Source: Hyperoodon ampullatus (taxonomy: Eukaryota; Chordata; Mammalia; Artiodactyla; Ziphiidae). Taken from it: 64,000 bases of DNA. The stretch is taken from assembly GCA_949752795.1 (NCBI GenBank), contig OX457071.1, positions 32,224,800 to 32,288,799 on the forward strand, given 5' to 3'. Below, in pieces: positions 12,111-24,699 of the stretch (its first letter is position 1; every line of letters starts with the position of its first letter). The position numbers and the translations under genes are program-made. The notes under the pieces were generated by a model. That model saw nothing but the letters and a program-made list of their open reading frames with translations. It was not told the origin of the DNA and did no database searches.

Positions 12111-13730
12111 TTTTTTTACATTTATACATTTATACATAATTTTGAGAAAGCTGGAATCTCTCCAGTACCAGGGTTTCATATCAGATACATGGTGTCTCAA
12201 TTTATTAACATCTTTTATTTTCTCAGTAAATTTTATAGTTTTTTTCATAAACATACAATGTATCTTAAATATTTTCCCCCAGGCATTTTATATTTTGGTT
12301 GTGTCACAAATGGAATCATTTTCCATTTTCAAAGTCTCAAAAGTTTTTATCTAGGAAAGAAGCTGAGTTGTATACGCTAATCCTTTAACTAGTCATATTT
12401 TTGAACTTCCCTAATAGTTGTAGTCAAATTTAATTTGTTCTTTTTATGTTGTTTAGGTCAACATAATGATAATAATAATTGTTTAGGACAATCATAATGA
12501 TAGTTTTGCTACCTCATCTCCAATATTCATAATTTTCCCCCATCCCCTGCTTAATGATTTCATTGCTTGTAATTCCCAAATGATGTTAGCAGGCATCCTT
12601 TCATTATTCTGGTTGAATAGGGAGATTCTACTCTCTATTATACAGCAGGATTCTGGATGTTGGTTAGTGATAGATTTTCAAATCATAGTAAGAAACCATT
12701 GTCCAATTTTTATTTTACTAAGATTTTTATTCTGAAATTTTATAGAACTTTATTAAATTTCTATGTGTATCTATTTGGGATGATCATTTTATTTTTATCC
12801 ATTGGCATATTAATATGATGATTTCTGTTTCTAGACTTCCTAACATCAACCCATCTTTGCACTCTGGAAATAATCCTTACTTGGTCACAATATGCTAAAC
12901 TTTAAAAATATTCCTGGATTCAATTTGTTAATTTTTTAAAAGGTTGTTTTTCATTTGTATTCCTAAATGAATTTGCTCTAAAGTTTTCTTTCCCTGAGAT
13001 ATTCTTTATTGGGTGACCCACTGTAAATGGATTGTGAAATTTTCTATGCTTTTGTATGTTTTTAAAAGTAATTTTTAAAACAGATCGAAATGATTTGTCC
13101 CTTGAATGGATAATCAGTAGAACTTATCTGTTAAAAATTTAAGGGCCGAATGCCATATTGAGGGGTAGTTTTTTGATAATTATTCTAATCTGTTACATTC
13201 CATGGATCAGATAGCATTTTGAGCCAATTTTTGTAATTTACTTTCATCAAAATTTTCATCTTAGTGAAGAATTGCCTGAAGTTTTTGTTTGTAATCTTTA
13301 AAACATTTGTGTAATGATTGTATCTCCAGTGTTATGCTTAATGTTTTACATACATTATTATTTTTGCCTTAGCAATTCATCTTTTCAAAGAACCAAATCA
13401 TGATTTTATTTAAAACCCTATTGCTTTTCTATTTTCAAATTAATCAGAAGTTTCAAATTAATTAAAAGTTCTATGCCTTTATTCTTATGAAGTCACATGT
13501 CCTTTCTTTTGCTTTTTATTTTCTAGTTTTCTGATTTTATTGCTTAGTTCATTTATTTTCATTATTTCTTATTTAATAATAGAAGCATTTAAGGTTATGA
13601 ATTTTCCTCTGATGAGTACTTTGTTAGTCATATCCATGTTTTTATATGTAGTATTACCATTGTAATTAATTTCTAATTATTTTTAATTTTGTTTTCTCTC
13701 TGAGAATTCTTTAGAAGGTGGTTCTTAATT
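12111..13730 (-). repeat. Ancient L1M (or HAL1) ORF2 relic
   Basis: Long AT-rich block whose order of decayed segments follows L1 ORF2 read in reverse. The parts include 12230-12330 (3' half of the reverse transcriptase region), 12780-12960 ('ttggcatattaatatgatg' and 'catctttgcactctggaaat') and 13380-13600 ('tttcaaagaaccaaatcatg', 'aagcatttaaggttatgaat'). Stops and indels are frequent, so it is inactive. HAL1 and L1M cannot be separated by eye. Confidence 0.6.
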
Positions 13731-13734
13731 ACCA

Positions 13735-13938
13735 TAAACTTCTCAATGTATCCTCACATGGTGGAAGGAGGGCAAGAGATCTCTCTGGAACCATTTTTAT
13801 AGGAGCACTAATCCCACTCATGAAGTCTCCACCCTCATGATCTAATCCCCTTTCGAAGGTCCTACCTCCTAATACTATCACTTTGGGCATTAAGATTTCA
13901 ACATATGAATTTTGGGGAGACACATTCAGACCATAGCA
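13735..13938 (-). repeat. MLT1 LTR fragment, antisense
   Basis: Reversed MLT1 LTR, right half only: 'tcctcacatggtggaagg', 'gagcactaatcccactcatg', 'tcatgatctaatcccctttc' and the 'aacatatgaattttggggag' to 'ccatagca' end. The other half is missing. Confidence 0.8.
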
Positions 13939-13939
13939 A

Positions 13940-14284
13940 TTATATACCAACCTTCCAAAATAATAGGTTGCTAATATTACCTAATATCCATTTGTATTCA
14001 AATTCCCCCAATTTTCTAACAGAAATCTTTTTTACAGCTGGTTTGCTTAAATCAGGATCAAACAAGTTGCACACACAGCATCTGGTTGATATGTCCCTCA
14101 GGCTTTTCTTTAATCTTTGTGTCACTCTGCCCTTTCTTATGCCATTTATTTGTTAAGAAAACCTGGCCGTTTACCCTATAGAGTATCCCACATTTTGCAT
14201 TTAGTTGGTTGCTTCTTTAGTGTTGTTTAGCCTGTTTTTGTATTCCCCTTATTTAGTGACAGAAACTTTTAAAGAAAATTTTAT
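13940..14284. other. Decayed, possibly repeat-derived DNA
   Basis: The portion near 14050-14220 ('tctggttgatatgtccctca', 'ttaagaaaacctggccgttt') is familiar as an ancient dispersed mammalian repeat, but I cannot assign a family. No coding sequence. Confidence 0.3.
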
Positions 14285-14410
14285 CACTATTTTACATGTC
14301 GTAAAACTTTAGCTCAGAGAATTAAGTAACTTATTTACAAGTGGCAGGGCTGCTGTTTAAATACTCATTTGACTAATTTTAAAGTTCAAACTTTCTCCTA
14401 CACAGTGCTG
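14285..14410 (-). repeat. MIR fragment, antisense
   Basis: Reversed MIR core: 'attttacatgtcgtaaaact', 'cagagaattaagtaactta' and 'caagtggcagggctg'. Decayed but in the correct order. Confidence 0.65.
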
Positions 14411-14727
14411 CACAAATAGAGAGATTTAGAAAGGACCATGAGGATGTGGAAAGGAATAGTGAAATTAGAAGAAGCTGCCTATTTTACTTTCTATCAGGCA
14501 ATTTTTTTCATGGTACAATATGAACTAAGGAGAAAGTAGAATACCTCAGGTGTTAGCTCTCAGTTTGTGTGTTTTTTTTTTTTAATCACATACTCACAAA
14601 TATTCAGATTTCAGAAGCTCTTTACATTCTCCAGAAATAATTCCTTTACATTAGGAATTAATTTACAAGGTAAATTTTACTGAATATTTTGTTATGAAGA
14701 TGGAACAAAGTTTAACATCCCCATGCC
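14411..14727. other. Unassigned DNA
   Basis: Nothing recognised apart from a short poly-T run near 14570-14582. Confidence 0.4.
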
Positions 14728-15094
14728 ATGCTAGGGCTGCCATAACAAAGTACCACAGTCTGGGTGTCTAACAACAGAAATTTATTGTCTTACAGTCTGG
14801 AGGCCAGAAGTCCAAGATCAAGGTATTGGCGGGGTTGGTTCCTTCTGAAGACTGTGAGTGGAGAATCTGTAGACGGCCACCTTCATATACACATGGCATT
14901 CTCCCTGTATGCATTTCTGTGTCCAAATTTCTCCTTTTTAGTAATATTGGATTAGGGCCCAGGCTAATAACTTCATTTTAACTTGATTTCTCCTATAAAG
15001 ATCTTATCTCCAAACAAAGTCACCTTTTAATGTACTGGGGTTTAGGACTTCAACAAATGGATTTTGGGAGGCCACAATTCAACCCATAACAACA
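14728..15094 (-). repeat. MLT1-type LTR, antisense
   Basis: Full-length-looking MaLR LTR in reverse: 'gggctgccataacaaagtac', 'aacagaaatttattgtctta', 'gtccaagatcaaggtattgg', 'attggattagggcc' and the 'acttcaacaaatggattttg' to 'aacccataac' end. About 365 bp. No partner LTR nearby, so it is a solo LTR. Confidence 0.8.
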
Positions 15095-15202
15095 TATAAC
15101 ACAGCACAGGACTTCACAAAGCTTGTGTATTTCCCATAGGTCTTTCTAGCCCTGCCACCCCCTTTCCCATGAAACACCAAGCTCTATTACAAATGCATTT
15201 CT

Positions 15203-15594
15203 TTTTTTTTTAAAGAACTTTTTTTATAGTTTTTTAAAAAATAAATTTATTTATTTAATTTATTTATTTTTGGCTGCATTGGGTCTTTGTTGCTGCGTGC
15301 AGGCCTTCCCTAGTTGCAGGGAGTGGGGGTCACTCTTCGTTGCTGTGTGCAGCCTTTTCATTGCGGTGGCCTCTCCTGTTGTGGAGCATGGGCTCTAGGC
15401 ATGCGGGCTTCCGTAGTTGTGGCACGCGGGTTCAGTAGTTGTGGCTCGCGGGCCCTAGAGTGCAGGCTCAGTAGTTGTGGCGCATGGGCTTAGCTGCTCC
15501 ACAGAATGTGGGACCTTCCCAGACTAGGTATCGAACTCGTGTCCCCTGCATTGGCAGGCGGACTCCCAAACACTGCGCCACCAGGGAAGCCCTC
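15203..15594 (-). mobile_element. CHR SINE, long form
   Basis: Long CHR SINE in minus orientation, with the tRNA-Glu head at the right end (15530-15594). The body repeats related blocks 'gtagttgtggc' at about 15413, 15434 and 15471, and an AT-rich tail spans 15203-15270. Exact 13-bp duplications (caaatgcatttct) flank it at 15190-15202 and 15595-15607. At about 390 bp it is clearly longer than the roughly 210-220-bp copies elsewhere in the window, so a distinct subfamily is likely. Confidence 0.92.
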
Positions 15595-15607
15595 CAAATG
15601 CATTTCT

Positions 15608-17430
15608 CTTCTTGTTTACTGATTCCCAGGTGCCAGGCCCTGTCTTCAATTGGGCTTTCAAGACATTCAATCTAATAAGGATCCTCCTTGGGAAGATTTT
15701 CATATTAGCTTCTAGCTGAGCAGGACAAGTCTGCCAGCACCAGGCTTTTAAAATTCAAATATACGAAAACATAGATTGAAGATGAGCTCAAGAAATGCCT
15801 AAACCTGAAAGTATTCTGTGAGTTGGAAAGAATCCTTCTCACTTGTTATGAACTGCGGGCTAATCAATGAACTTCAATTAACTATGGTTTAATCAGTATT
15901 AGGTTTCTTTTTTATTTATTTAGATTTTGTTTTACTTCTTAAATGTAGTTCTTGGCAATATTATTCATGTTCAGCTGGATTTATTTATTAAGGACTTTAG
16001 TTCTGATTTGTATAAAACTGTTGAGTGGAGAAGTTTACTGTTCTATTTCAACAAACCATGATTATCATTTAAACCAGTCAGTATAAAACTTCTGCTGTGA
16101 TACCTACCTGTCCTAAGTGTTTCTCAAGTCCACTGGTTTTTGAAGGTGATAAATATTTGGAGTGCTGAATCAAAAATTTCTAAATAAAGATGATAAATCA
16201 CACCCTAGTGAAGGAATATAGAGTCACAAATGATCTAATATAATATAAAATTTCAAAATATTTTGGAGTATATTATACAACTTTTACATTGGGAAGATTT
16301 GCCTTCTCAATTTGGATTTAGTTAAACTGCTAGTCCCTGAGTTCATGCTGTTAGATAGCCAGGAAAGGTGGTTGGTTCAGAAGTGGGTCAGTTTTTAGGT
16401 AAATACTAAGCAAGAATTAAGAAGACTGCCACAAATAACCCACAATTTGGATAATCTACTCAGATAATTTAGAGTAGTCTGAAATTAGAATTAGGGAAAT
16501 CTAGTGACCTGTAGGAAAATCCTACATGATTTGTCTGGGAAAAAAAAAAAAGTCTCCTGTGAAACCCAGAAATCCAACCATTTTTGATCTATTATTTTAT
16601 CTCAGGAAACCTTGCAAACATCAATGAAGTCCCAGTTAAAAACATCACTCTAGGAATAAAGCTGCTCCATTATCTTGAGCTCTGCCACTATCTTGCATGT
16701 CAATACTCAGAACAGAAACCTTTTTCTAAGGTTGATGGATGCACTGTGTCTCAGTGTGTATGTGTCTATAGTTAGATTTTTCTTTTAAAAAGGAGCCATT
16801 AACCATGTTTATTTCAAAGTGTTTTCCCTTTTTTATCTACACAATCAAGCTAATGTTTAACTATTTCACAACATATGCTTCCATAAAAAGTAGCAAAGGT
16901 AAACCAAAATTCTCCTTAGCACATAGCTTTTGAGTAATGTAGAAAGCACCTTTAGTCTATTCAGAAAAGTAAACTATTGCAGAGGATAATTTTTCCCCAA
17001 GTCTGATAACTAAAGGGCAGCAATCTGGGGTCTAGAAAACTGCAGCTGGGGTCTAGAGATTACCAGTTACTAAAGCTGGTCTATTTGGCTGAACATAAAA
17101 TGACAAATATTACACCATTTTCTACCTACAGAGACAGTGAATTCATATAGCTCATAATAATTTTTATAATTTAAAGAATTTTATTTATTTTGACTGCAAG
17201 TAGAAAAAATATTATCAGAAGGCAAATAGAACAAAAAAGAGTTAATAACAGATTTTTTTGATTAAAAATAGATATTAACTACTTCTGTGATTCAGGCTCA
17301 TAATTTTAAGAAGCATGTTTTGAAGGCAGAGAGCAGACCTTTGTCTGGGTAGTTTAAGTGTAATGTATAGAACTCTGTGATGGCAGGGCTTTTGTTTCAT
17401 TTGTAGCTAATAAACAATAACAGATAACTT
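15608..17430. other. Unassigned AT-rich DNA
   Basis: 1.8 kb without a recognised gene, exon or repeat. It contains a short A-run at 16540-16551. Frames are short. Confidence 0.4.
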
Positions 17431-17439
17431 GGAGTCTTC

Positions 17440-17705
17440 ATTTACTGTTATGAGGAAGATATAAAGGATGATATGGTGGGGACTAATTGGGGACCACTAT
17501 GATGCAGATGGTCTGGAAAGGTCTCTCTGAGGAGATAACAATGCATTGAGACCTTCATCATTAGAGTGAGGCAGTGATGTGACAATTTGGAGGAAGGAGA
17601 AGGGTGCGAGAGCTCTGGATGGGAACGAACTTGGACTCTCAAGGGAGAGAAGAAAAGACCAATGTGTCTAGTCAACGTTTGTGTACTTGGAGGAACCTCT
17701 AAGTA
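17440..17705 (-). repeat. L2 LINE fragment, antisense
   Basis: Reads as reversed L2: 'ggtctctctgaggagataac', 'cattgagaccttcatcat' and 'atgggaacgaacttgga' follow the L2 3'-region order. Frames are broken. Confidence 0.6.
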
Positions 17706-17734
17706 AATGGTTGTGGCCTGGCTGACTGACACTG

Positions 17735-17850
17735 CAGCCCTGGGCATGTGACTTAATTTTACTGCATTGCAGATTCCTCATCTGTAAGTGACAATAATTC
17801 ACAACAGCTCTTTTGGACAATGATTACATGTAAAGAGAACATTCTGGACA
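17735..17850 (+). repeat. MIR fragment
   Basis: Plus-strand MIR core: 'cctgggcatgtgacttaatt' followed by 'attcctcatctgtaagtgac'. No duplication visible. Confidence 0.65.
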
Positions 17851-17924
17851 CAAAGAATACCTTCCATAAAGGTCAACTTTCATCTTAGGGCTGTTATTTT
17901 TAGGCAATCAATTTTTTCATGAGC

Positions 17925-18430
17925 ACCTTTAGTGCCAAGTGCTAAGCCACCCAAAGAAATGAATGATGTAATTTTGGCCTTAATAATGTTTATAATTTTC
18001 TTGGGGGTATGAAATAAGTTTCTGAACTATATGGTATCAACAAAACATGATACAAGTGCAGAGGAGGCAGGGACAAGTGGAGACAAGTGGAGATCACCTC
18101 GAAGAGATAGAAGACAGTCTTATGGAAGACATGTAATTGAACTGGTCTTGAAAATTGAGTAAGATTTTTTTCTTTATAGGTCCTTCCAGGAAGGCATTGC
18201 AGAGCAGGAAGAAGCGCAGCAGTGAGACTAAGAATGGCAGTTCAGGGCATTGTGGGAGCAGGGGTTAGGTTGTTCTGATGAGTAGAAGCATGCTTCCATG
18301 AATGGGAAAAACTGGCTAGATGTATAGCGAAGGAACTTGATGGTGAAAGGAGTTAGGAAGCTGAAACCTTGAAAGTGAGGTTGAGGAGTGTGAACTTGGA
18401 GTGGTGGGAACGAGTATTTCTCTAACCACA
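17925..18430 (-). repeat. L2 LINE fragment, antisense
   Basis: Reversed L2 ORF2/3' region: 'gaactggtcttgaaaattga', 'ttccaggaaggcattgcaga', 'cagttcagggcattgtggg' and a right part resembling the 'ggctggagaggtaggca' zone. It may be the same original element as 17440-17705, with a MIR between. Confidence 0.5.
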
Positions 18431-18649
18431 TACCAGGAAGGTGTAGGCAGATTAATTAGAGGGAAAGAGATATTGGAGTACATTATACACTGCTTGATGT
18501 GGTAAAAAGGATTTGGTAGGATAAGAGTCTTGGTTATAAAATGGAAAACGTAGTTATGAAAGATAACTTGAAGGATTAAGCAACCTTGAGTAGCAGAATT
18601 TTTATTTTGACACATAGCTATCATGAATGAGCGTTATTGTTTCAAGAAC

Positions 18650-18765
18650 TAGACTAACTGTTGTACACTTGTCATTTCTATTCATCTAATGACCTAGAGA
18701 CAATTATTAGGGTTTTACAGATGAGGAGCTAAAGATTAGGGAGATTAAGGGATTTTTGGTTTTTT
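18650..18765 (-). repeat. MIR fragment, antisense
   Basis: Reversed MIR: 'tattagggttttacagatga' and 'gagctaaagattagggag' match the core read backwards. Confidence 0.55.
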
Positions 18766-18769
18766 CATT

Positions 18770-21540
18770 AAGGAATATTTGGTGTTTCTTCTTTGTTAAT
18801 GGTTACCTACTGCTGGCTCTTAGAATAGACCAAAATGCTTCTTTGACCCTCAAAATCTTAGAAGATTCAGGTGGTTTGGGGGAAGTTAAATGTAGGATGT
18901 AGAGGTTACAACCACAACCCCAGGAGAGCTGGGCAATTTTATGATACCCTGTTCCCTCTTGTGATTGGTCAGATCTTCCCTCTGTAGCTCCTTTCCTCTG
19001 ACTGGTGACCACGAGGTGAGAACACCACTGAGAGGTGATATCAATGGATGTGGTTTGCGGAGCCTTTTCTTAATTACTTTTGTGGTCAAAGTTTAAATTA
19101 TTTTATATTGGTAAATATATTGATAAAAATATATTGGTAAAAACATTATTTTATTGATAAAAATATTAATAAGAATATATCTTGCGTAGTTGCCATTGGT
19201 TAGGTTACCTCCTTTATCTTAATCCTTTTCTATCTAAATGTGACAACTATTTTATAAGATTTAAAGATTCCTTTGATGGCAGTATACAACATCACGACAC
19301 TTGGCTAGATGAAGACAGAACTTTTTGTTGCTTACAGCTCCAAACAAGAGAAGGCTGGGCAGAGACACACAGGAAGTTGTACTGGGGACAAGGTAAGAGC
19401 AAGCAGTGGCTCTAGGGCGCAGCTTATGTGTGGTTCCCTGTTTCCAGTTCCCTGTGGATTAGCTAATTTGAATAACTTTGGAGGTTCCAGAGCATACGAG
19501 CTCTGCCTAGTTGTTCGGTACCTGGTGATTAAAGGAATCAGTGGTCCTGGAGTATGAGTCCCATTCTAGAAGTGGTTGGGGTGTGGATTCAGCTCCTTGA
19601 AAGGGAAACTGACCGGCCTCCAGCCAGGACCTCAAAACTGGGTCAAGGCGGCATTAAAAACAAAACCAAAACCGTATTACAGCTACCACACTATCCAGTG
19701 CAGTTATGAACATTTATAACCCTTTTTATCTCCAGGCCAAGGTGAGGCCTCTCCTGCCTTCCAGCTGATTCTCTTTTGGGTCGATTTTCTTTTGGCAAAT
19801 GTCCAATATGGAGGTCCTGCTATGTTCTCTTTTCTACCCTGTATGTCTGTCCCAATCTCTTTGTCTCTTTACTTTTATTATTTAACTCCTATTTAATCTT
19901 CCTTACAGCTTTGTCTACCCTTGATTCCATTATATTTCTCAGTATTGGGTTTAGAGAATAACTTTTCTGTCTCTAGGTATTAATTTTAAATGCAGGTAAG
20001 TTGAACACCTTAAGTTTCTTTAAAAAAATAATTATTGCGTTAAGCTACTTAATAGACTTTTTTCTGTCCATTTAACTTTGGTTTTAAAAAATGCTTTCTT
20101 ATCTCTGACTAACATTATTTGAGGTTTAATTTCCAGATATTTTATCTTTTCTTTTCAATTAGTTATGTCTAATAAACTCAATCATAGATACATAGACATA
20201 CATAGAAATCCCAAGAGTGTTAAACTAAATTTTTAATTTTTCTGGGTATTCAGCCAGCTTGATTTAACTTTTTAACAAACCTCATTGTGTCCTAGATCTT
20301 ATTTTAGAATAGGTGATTTATAATTACTAATTAACTAGAATAAGAAGATAAGGAACATGATTAGCCTATGAAAACTTCAGTTTTTCTTTTCCAAACAAAG
20401 ATTGAAATCACAGCAATAAATATATGTAATGTAAACACGTTCCTGTATAGTAAAGCTCGTTTCCCCTTCAGTAGTCCAGACCTTCTTCATTATTACAAAT
20501 GAATTAACCCTGTCAGAAAATTCAATCATCTCATTAGCCTACTAAATTTCATCTCTTATTTTCTGCTGATCTCTATTCTTGAGCAGTGAGTTAGTTCTAA
20601 CAGACTTACATCTAATTCACATTGTTTAGTTCTTATATCAGAGTGTTCCCATAAAGTCAGACATGTTTATTAAAGGAGAAAATGGGTATTCCACAAATAT
20701 CTTTACTGAAGATGTCGACAGTATTGCCTCAAAGCTAAGAGAATGTATTTCTCCAAAAATAACCCCTACAAGCCTTGCTTAGTTTTAGACTTAAAATTTA
20801 TATAACTTTTATAGCAATTTTAGAAGGAGTAGATATGGTGGGGTGCCGGCAAAAGTTAAACCCCCCGAAACTCTGATTCGTGCTGTATGCTCATTTCTGT
20901 GATATAAGTACTCCAACCTTGCCTGATTTCAAACTACCAGTGTGAAACCACTAAATGTAGAGTTTGAAAGAAATGCAAGGTAGCACATCATTGTAAACTA
21001 TCTCCACCATACAGATATAATGGAGAAATAACATTAAGAGAGCAAATGATGAGTTTTGATTATTTATTCCCTTGGTTTCAAATATAAGTTATCTAATTGT
21101 GAATGTATGTAATTTAAGTTTTCATAATGGCTATGTTAAGCAACTCTTCACAAAATGCCTGAAAAATTAACAGTCAATTCTGTGAGCTGATATAAGCCAG
21201 CTTCAGCACACCATTGAATCAGAGTGTTAATATATTTGAATGATGCCAGATACAGAAATGACAGATTTGTACATTTGTTTCTAGTTCTGCTTAAATGCTC
21301 AGAAAACACTCTCAGTGACTTGGACAAAGAAAGAGAAGAGATAGATTAAGGAAAAAAGGAAACACAATTTAAATTAAGAAAAATGGAAGACATCTGGGAA
21401 GGTAAAGACATCAGGAATCTAAGATGTGTGAATGAGATGAGAAGATTATAAGAGAATCTCTAGATATTTTCTTTGCATTTAGATCATCTCTAGCTCATGG
21501 GTGTATCATTAATAAACTCAGAGAAATGCTGGAGTGTGTT
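18770..21540. other. Unassigned DNA
   Basis: 2.8 kb with no gene that I can support. The section 19380-19650 is richer in GC and of good complexity but matches nothing I recognise. The part at 19095-19175 is an AT-rich stretch with imperfect repeats of 'atattggtaaa' and 'attgataaaaatat'. Confidence 0.4.
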
Positions 21541-21544
21541 TCTC

Positions 21545-22560
21545 TGCTGATGTTGTGTTAACAAAAGGTCTCAAAATCTGAGTGGCTTACAGCTTAAAGG
21601 TTAATTTCTAACTCATATAACATATCCATGGTGGGTTGGCTCTAGGTCTGCTGTATACCCTTCGCATTCCAGGATCTAGGCAGATGGGGGACCCTTGATC
21701 TGAGACATTGTCTCATGGCAGAGGGAAAAGAGAGATGGATGAACACATGCTAGTTCCAACAATGACACTTATAACATCTGATCATATTTTATTGGCCAAA
21801 GCAATGTACACAGCCATGCCTGAGTTCAACAGGGTGAAGTTATAAAATCTTCCCTCAAAGAGAAATGCCAAAGGGAGGGAGTTGCAGGGAGCAACAGCAA
21901 ATACTTTGAACACAATATAATCTCCCATGTGGAGAGAGAGGATCAAAAAGATGACTAATTGTTGTAACAGAGAATGGTGTGTTCACCAACAACGTGTCCT
22001 CTTCTTTTTCTTGATGGTAGAGCTAGACATTGTTTGGCCTCCCTTAAAGGTAAGAGTGGACACATGACTGAGTCTGACCAAAGCCAGAGTTGTTTAACCA
22101 GAGTTGTCACCTCTGCTTACCTTTTATTGGTCAGATCAAGTCCATGGCCGTGCTTGAATTCAACAGAGTGAAGATATACAATTGTCCTCTAAGAGGGACG
22201 TGAAAAGGTAGAGCATCCCAGGGTGGGGTAATGAATATTTTGGACAATAACACAGTCTACCACGTGAAGAATGGAAAAGGTGCCAAAAGATATTGTGTCA
22301 GGGGCTGCCGGTGTGCTAGTGATCCCCTCTCTCTTTCCCATCTGCCAACTAACTGGAAAGGGTGCCAAGGACCAAGTAGAGAGTAAATCCCCAAGATGGA
22401 AGTGCCTGAGTCCTTGAAGGATGAGGTGGAGCAGGTCCTCCCCTCCACATTGAACTGGGACATGAATGGGGGATAAACTCTCATACTTGAAGCCACCAAA
22501 ATTTCAGGTGATTTTGTTGTTGCCAGAGAATAACCTAGTTTATCTTGATAAATACAAGTT
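21545..22560. repeat. Decayed LTR-like repeat cluster
   Basis: Two related blocks resemble each other: about 21785-21935 ('ttattggccaaagcaatgta') and 22120-22265 ('ttattggtcagatcaagtcc'). Each is followed by 'ttcaacag(a/g)gtgaag' and a GGGA-rich stretch. The layout resembles old MaLR or other LTR ends lying in tandem. I cannot fix family, orientation or borders. Confidence 0.35.
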
Positions 22561-22621
22561 GCTGTAGATATCATAAGTTAATATATATGATGTCAGCCTT
22601 TGGAAAAGATATTTTGAGCAC

Positions 22622-22711
22622 TGTGGTAGGCTGAAAAATTACACCCTCCAAAACATTTATATCTTAATTCCTGAAATCTATGAATATTACCTTATATTAA
22701 AACATGGTCTA
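22622..22711 (+). repeat. MLT1-like LTR, left part
   Basis: Starts TGTGGTAGGCTG and continues 'cctgaaatctatgaatatt', the 5' part of a plus-strand MaLR LTR. The remainder is at 23265-23686, separated by an L1 insertion. The 5 bp before it (agcac) nearly match the 5 bp after 23686 (agtac), consistent with a 5-bp LTR duplication. Confidence 0.7.
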
Positions 22712-23264
22712 TTCTTCTGTCAATGGACATTCGACAGATGAACAGATAAGGAAGACGTGGCACATATATACAATGAACTACTACTCAACTATAAAAAAGA
22801 AACGAAATTGAGTTATGTGTAGTGAGGTGGATGGAGCTAGAGTCTGTCATACAGAGTGAAGTAAGTCAGAAAGAGAAAAACAAATACCCTATGCTAAGAC
22901 ATATATGTGGAATGTAAAAAATATGGTACTGATGAACCTAATGGCAGGGCAGGAATAAAGATGCAGACATAGAGAATGGACTTGAGGACATGGTGGGGGG
23001 GAAGGGGAAGCTGGGATGAAGTGAATGAGTGGCATGGACGTATATACACTACCAAATGTAAAATAGATAACTAGTGGGAATCAGCAGCATAGCACAGGGA
23101 GATCAGCTCAGGACTTTGCGATGACTTAGAGGGGTGGGAGGGAGGCTCAAGAAGGAGGAAATATGGGGATATATGTATGCATGTGGCTGATTCACTTTGT
23201 TGTACAAAAGAAACTAGCAAAGCATTGTGAAGCAATTATACTCCAATAAAGATGTATTAAAAAA
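22712..23264 (+). mobile_element. 5'-truncated L1 (3'UTR end), plus strand
   Basis: The last 550 bp of an L1: ORF2 end remnants ('ctactactcaactataaaaa', 'gtcagaaagagaaaaacaaa'), a G-rich 3'UTR patch at 22992-23008, the terminal 'ctgattcactttgttgtaca' region and an A-run at 23259-23265. It sits inside an MLT1-like LTR and is flanked by 8 bp atggtcta at 22704-22711 and 23265-23272. Confidence 0.9.
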
Positions 23265-23686
23265 ATGGTCTAAAAAGAACCGAAAAAGAAACAGGGTCTA
23301 TGCAGAAGTGATTAAGGATGTTGAGATGAGGTGATTTTCCTGGATTATCAGGGTGAGCCCTAAAGGCAATCACATGTATCCTCATAAGAAGAGGGATATT
23401 TGAACACAGACAGAAGAGGAGAAGGTGCTATGAAGACAGAGGCAGAGATTGGAGGGATGTGGGCACAAGCCAAGGAGTGCCAGCATCACTAGAAGCTGGA
23501 AGAGGCAAGGGATGGATTCTTCCCTAGAACCTCTGGAAGGAGCACAGCCCTGCAGATACCTTGATTCCAGCTCAGTGATACCGATTGAGGACTTCTGGCC
23601 GCCAGACTATGAGGGAATAAGTTTCTATTGTTTAAAGCTACCACATTTGTGGTAATATGTTACAGCAGTCACAGAAAACTGGTACA
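23265..23686 (+). repeat. MLT1-like LTR, right part
   Basis: Continuation of the LTR begun at 22622: 'gcagaagtgattaaggatgt', 'tcctggattatcagggtgag', 'ggcagagattggagggatgt', 'ctggaagaggcaagggatgg' and the 'gtaatatgttacagcagtca' end. Confidence 0.75.
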
Positions 23687-23689
23687 AGT

Positions 23690-24040
23690 ACCAAGATTAA
23701 GTGATGACAGGGAACCAAGTGCCAATGCTCAGCTTAAACAAGGGTATGTCCAAAGGAAAGCAACCAGGGAGGTGCTGGATATAAAACTTCAATGACTCAA
23801 AAGTCATGCAATTGATCAACTGAATTCATATCATTGTAAACCATCCTGAAATTTGAGAGCAGGAATAAAGATCAGCAATTACCTTGTTGAAAACCTCCAG
23901 CATCCTATGTCTGCATATAAAAGTAACCTGAGACTTGAAGATACTATGAGACTTGCTGCCAATTAAACAGCTTAGCCTTAAAGTTAGTGCTAGAATACAA
24001 TTTTCCTAACCCCCAATCCTCAAGGGTATCAAAAGTGCAA
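23690..24040. other. Unassigned DNA
   Basis: Nothing recognised. Confidence 0.4.
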
Positions 24041-24049
24041 AAACAAAGC

Positions 24050-24442
24050 TAGGGGTGTGTGTGTGTGTATTGGTTACTGTGATGAGCCATCACATCCTCT
24101 TCAGGACTGAAGTAGTCACTCCTCGGGGACTGAGTATTGGCAACAGACACCTCACAGCCCCATGTGCCTTCCCTGCATCTGACTGGTCTGTGTGATGGTA
24201 CAAAGTCATACTCCCCTTGCCTCAAGGTAGGACAACTCTGAAGATCCATCCCAGTTTCCGGGCACCCCATGAGATGCCCAGGGCTTTTGTTGTGACCATA
24301 TCACAGCTCACATTCCCCTCTTGTTCCTCCCCCTGCTTTCTTCACTCCTCTGCAAGTGTTGATTCCTGACAGCACTCCCTCACAGACTCCCTGTATCCTT
24401 CCATCCACCTCAGAGTCTGCTTCCCAGGGAACATGACCTGTG
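24050..24442 (+). repeat. Probable ancient LTR
   Basis: The right part ('atatcacagctcacattccc', 'cttgttcctccccctgcttt', 'cctcagagtctgcttcccag', ending 'aacatgacctgtgaca') has the layout of an old LTR whose R/U5 end comes last. A short (GT)n run at 24055-24069 marks the left edge. Family unknown. Confidence 0.4.
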
Positions 24443-24699
24443 ACATCCATGAAGGATGTGGGCAAGAAATTAAGTGCATTCTTCATGCCTTCAAAGGGTA
24501 GAACTAGGACCAATAAGAAGATGTCCTGGGGAAGAACATCTAAGTTTAATATAATCAGGAACTTTCTGCCAATTATATCTGTTCAAAATGAAGCAAGAGA
24601 ACTTCTAAAGTGGCGATCACCTGATAAATATCCATTTCTTGGACATTACTATCTGTCAAACATATTTCACAAAAGACGGCTGCATTGTACATTAGTTTT

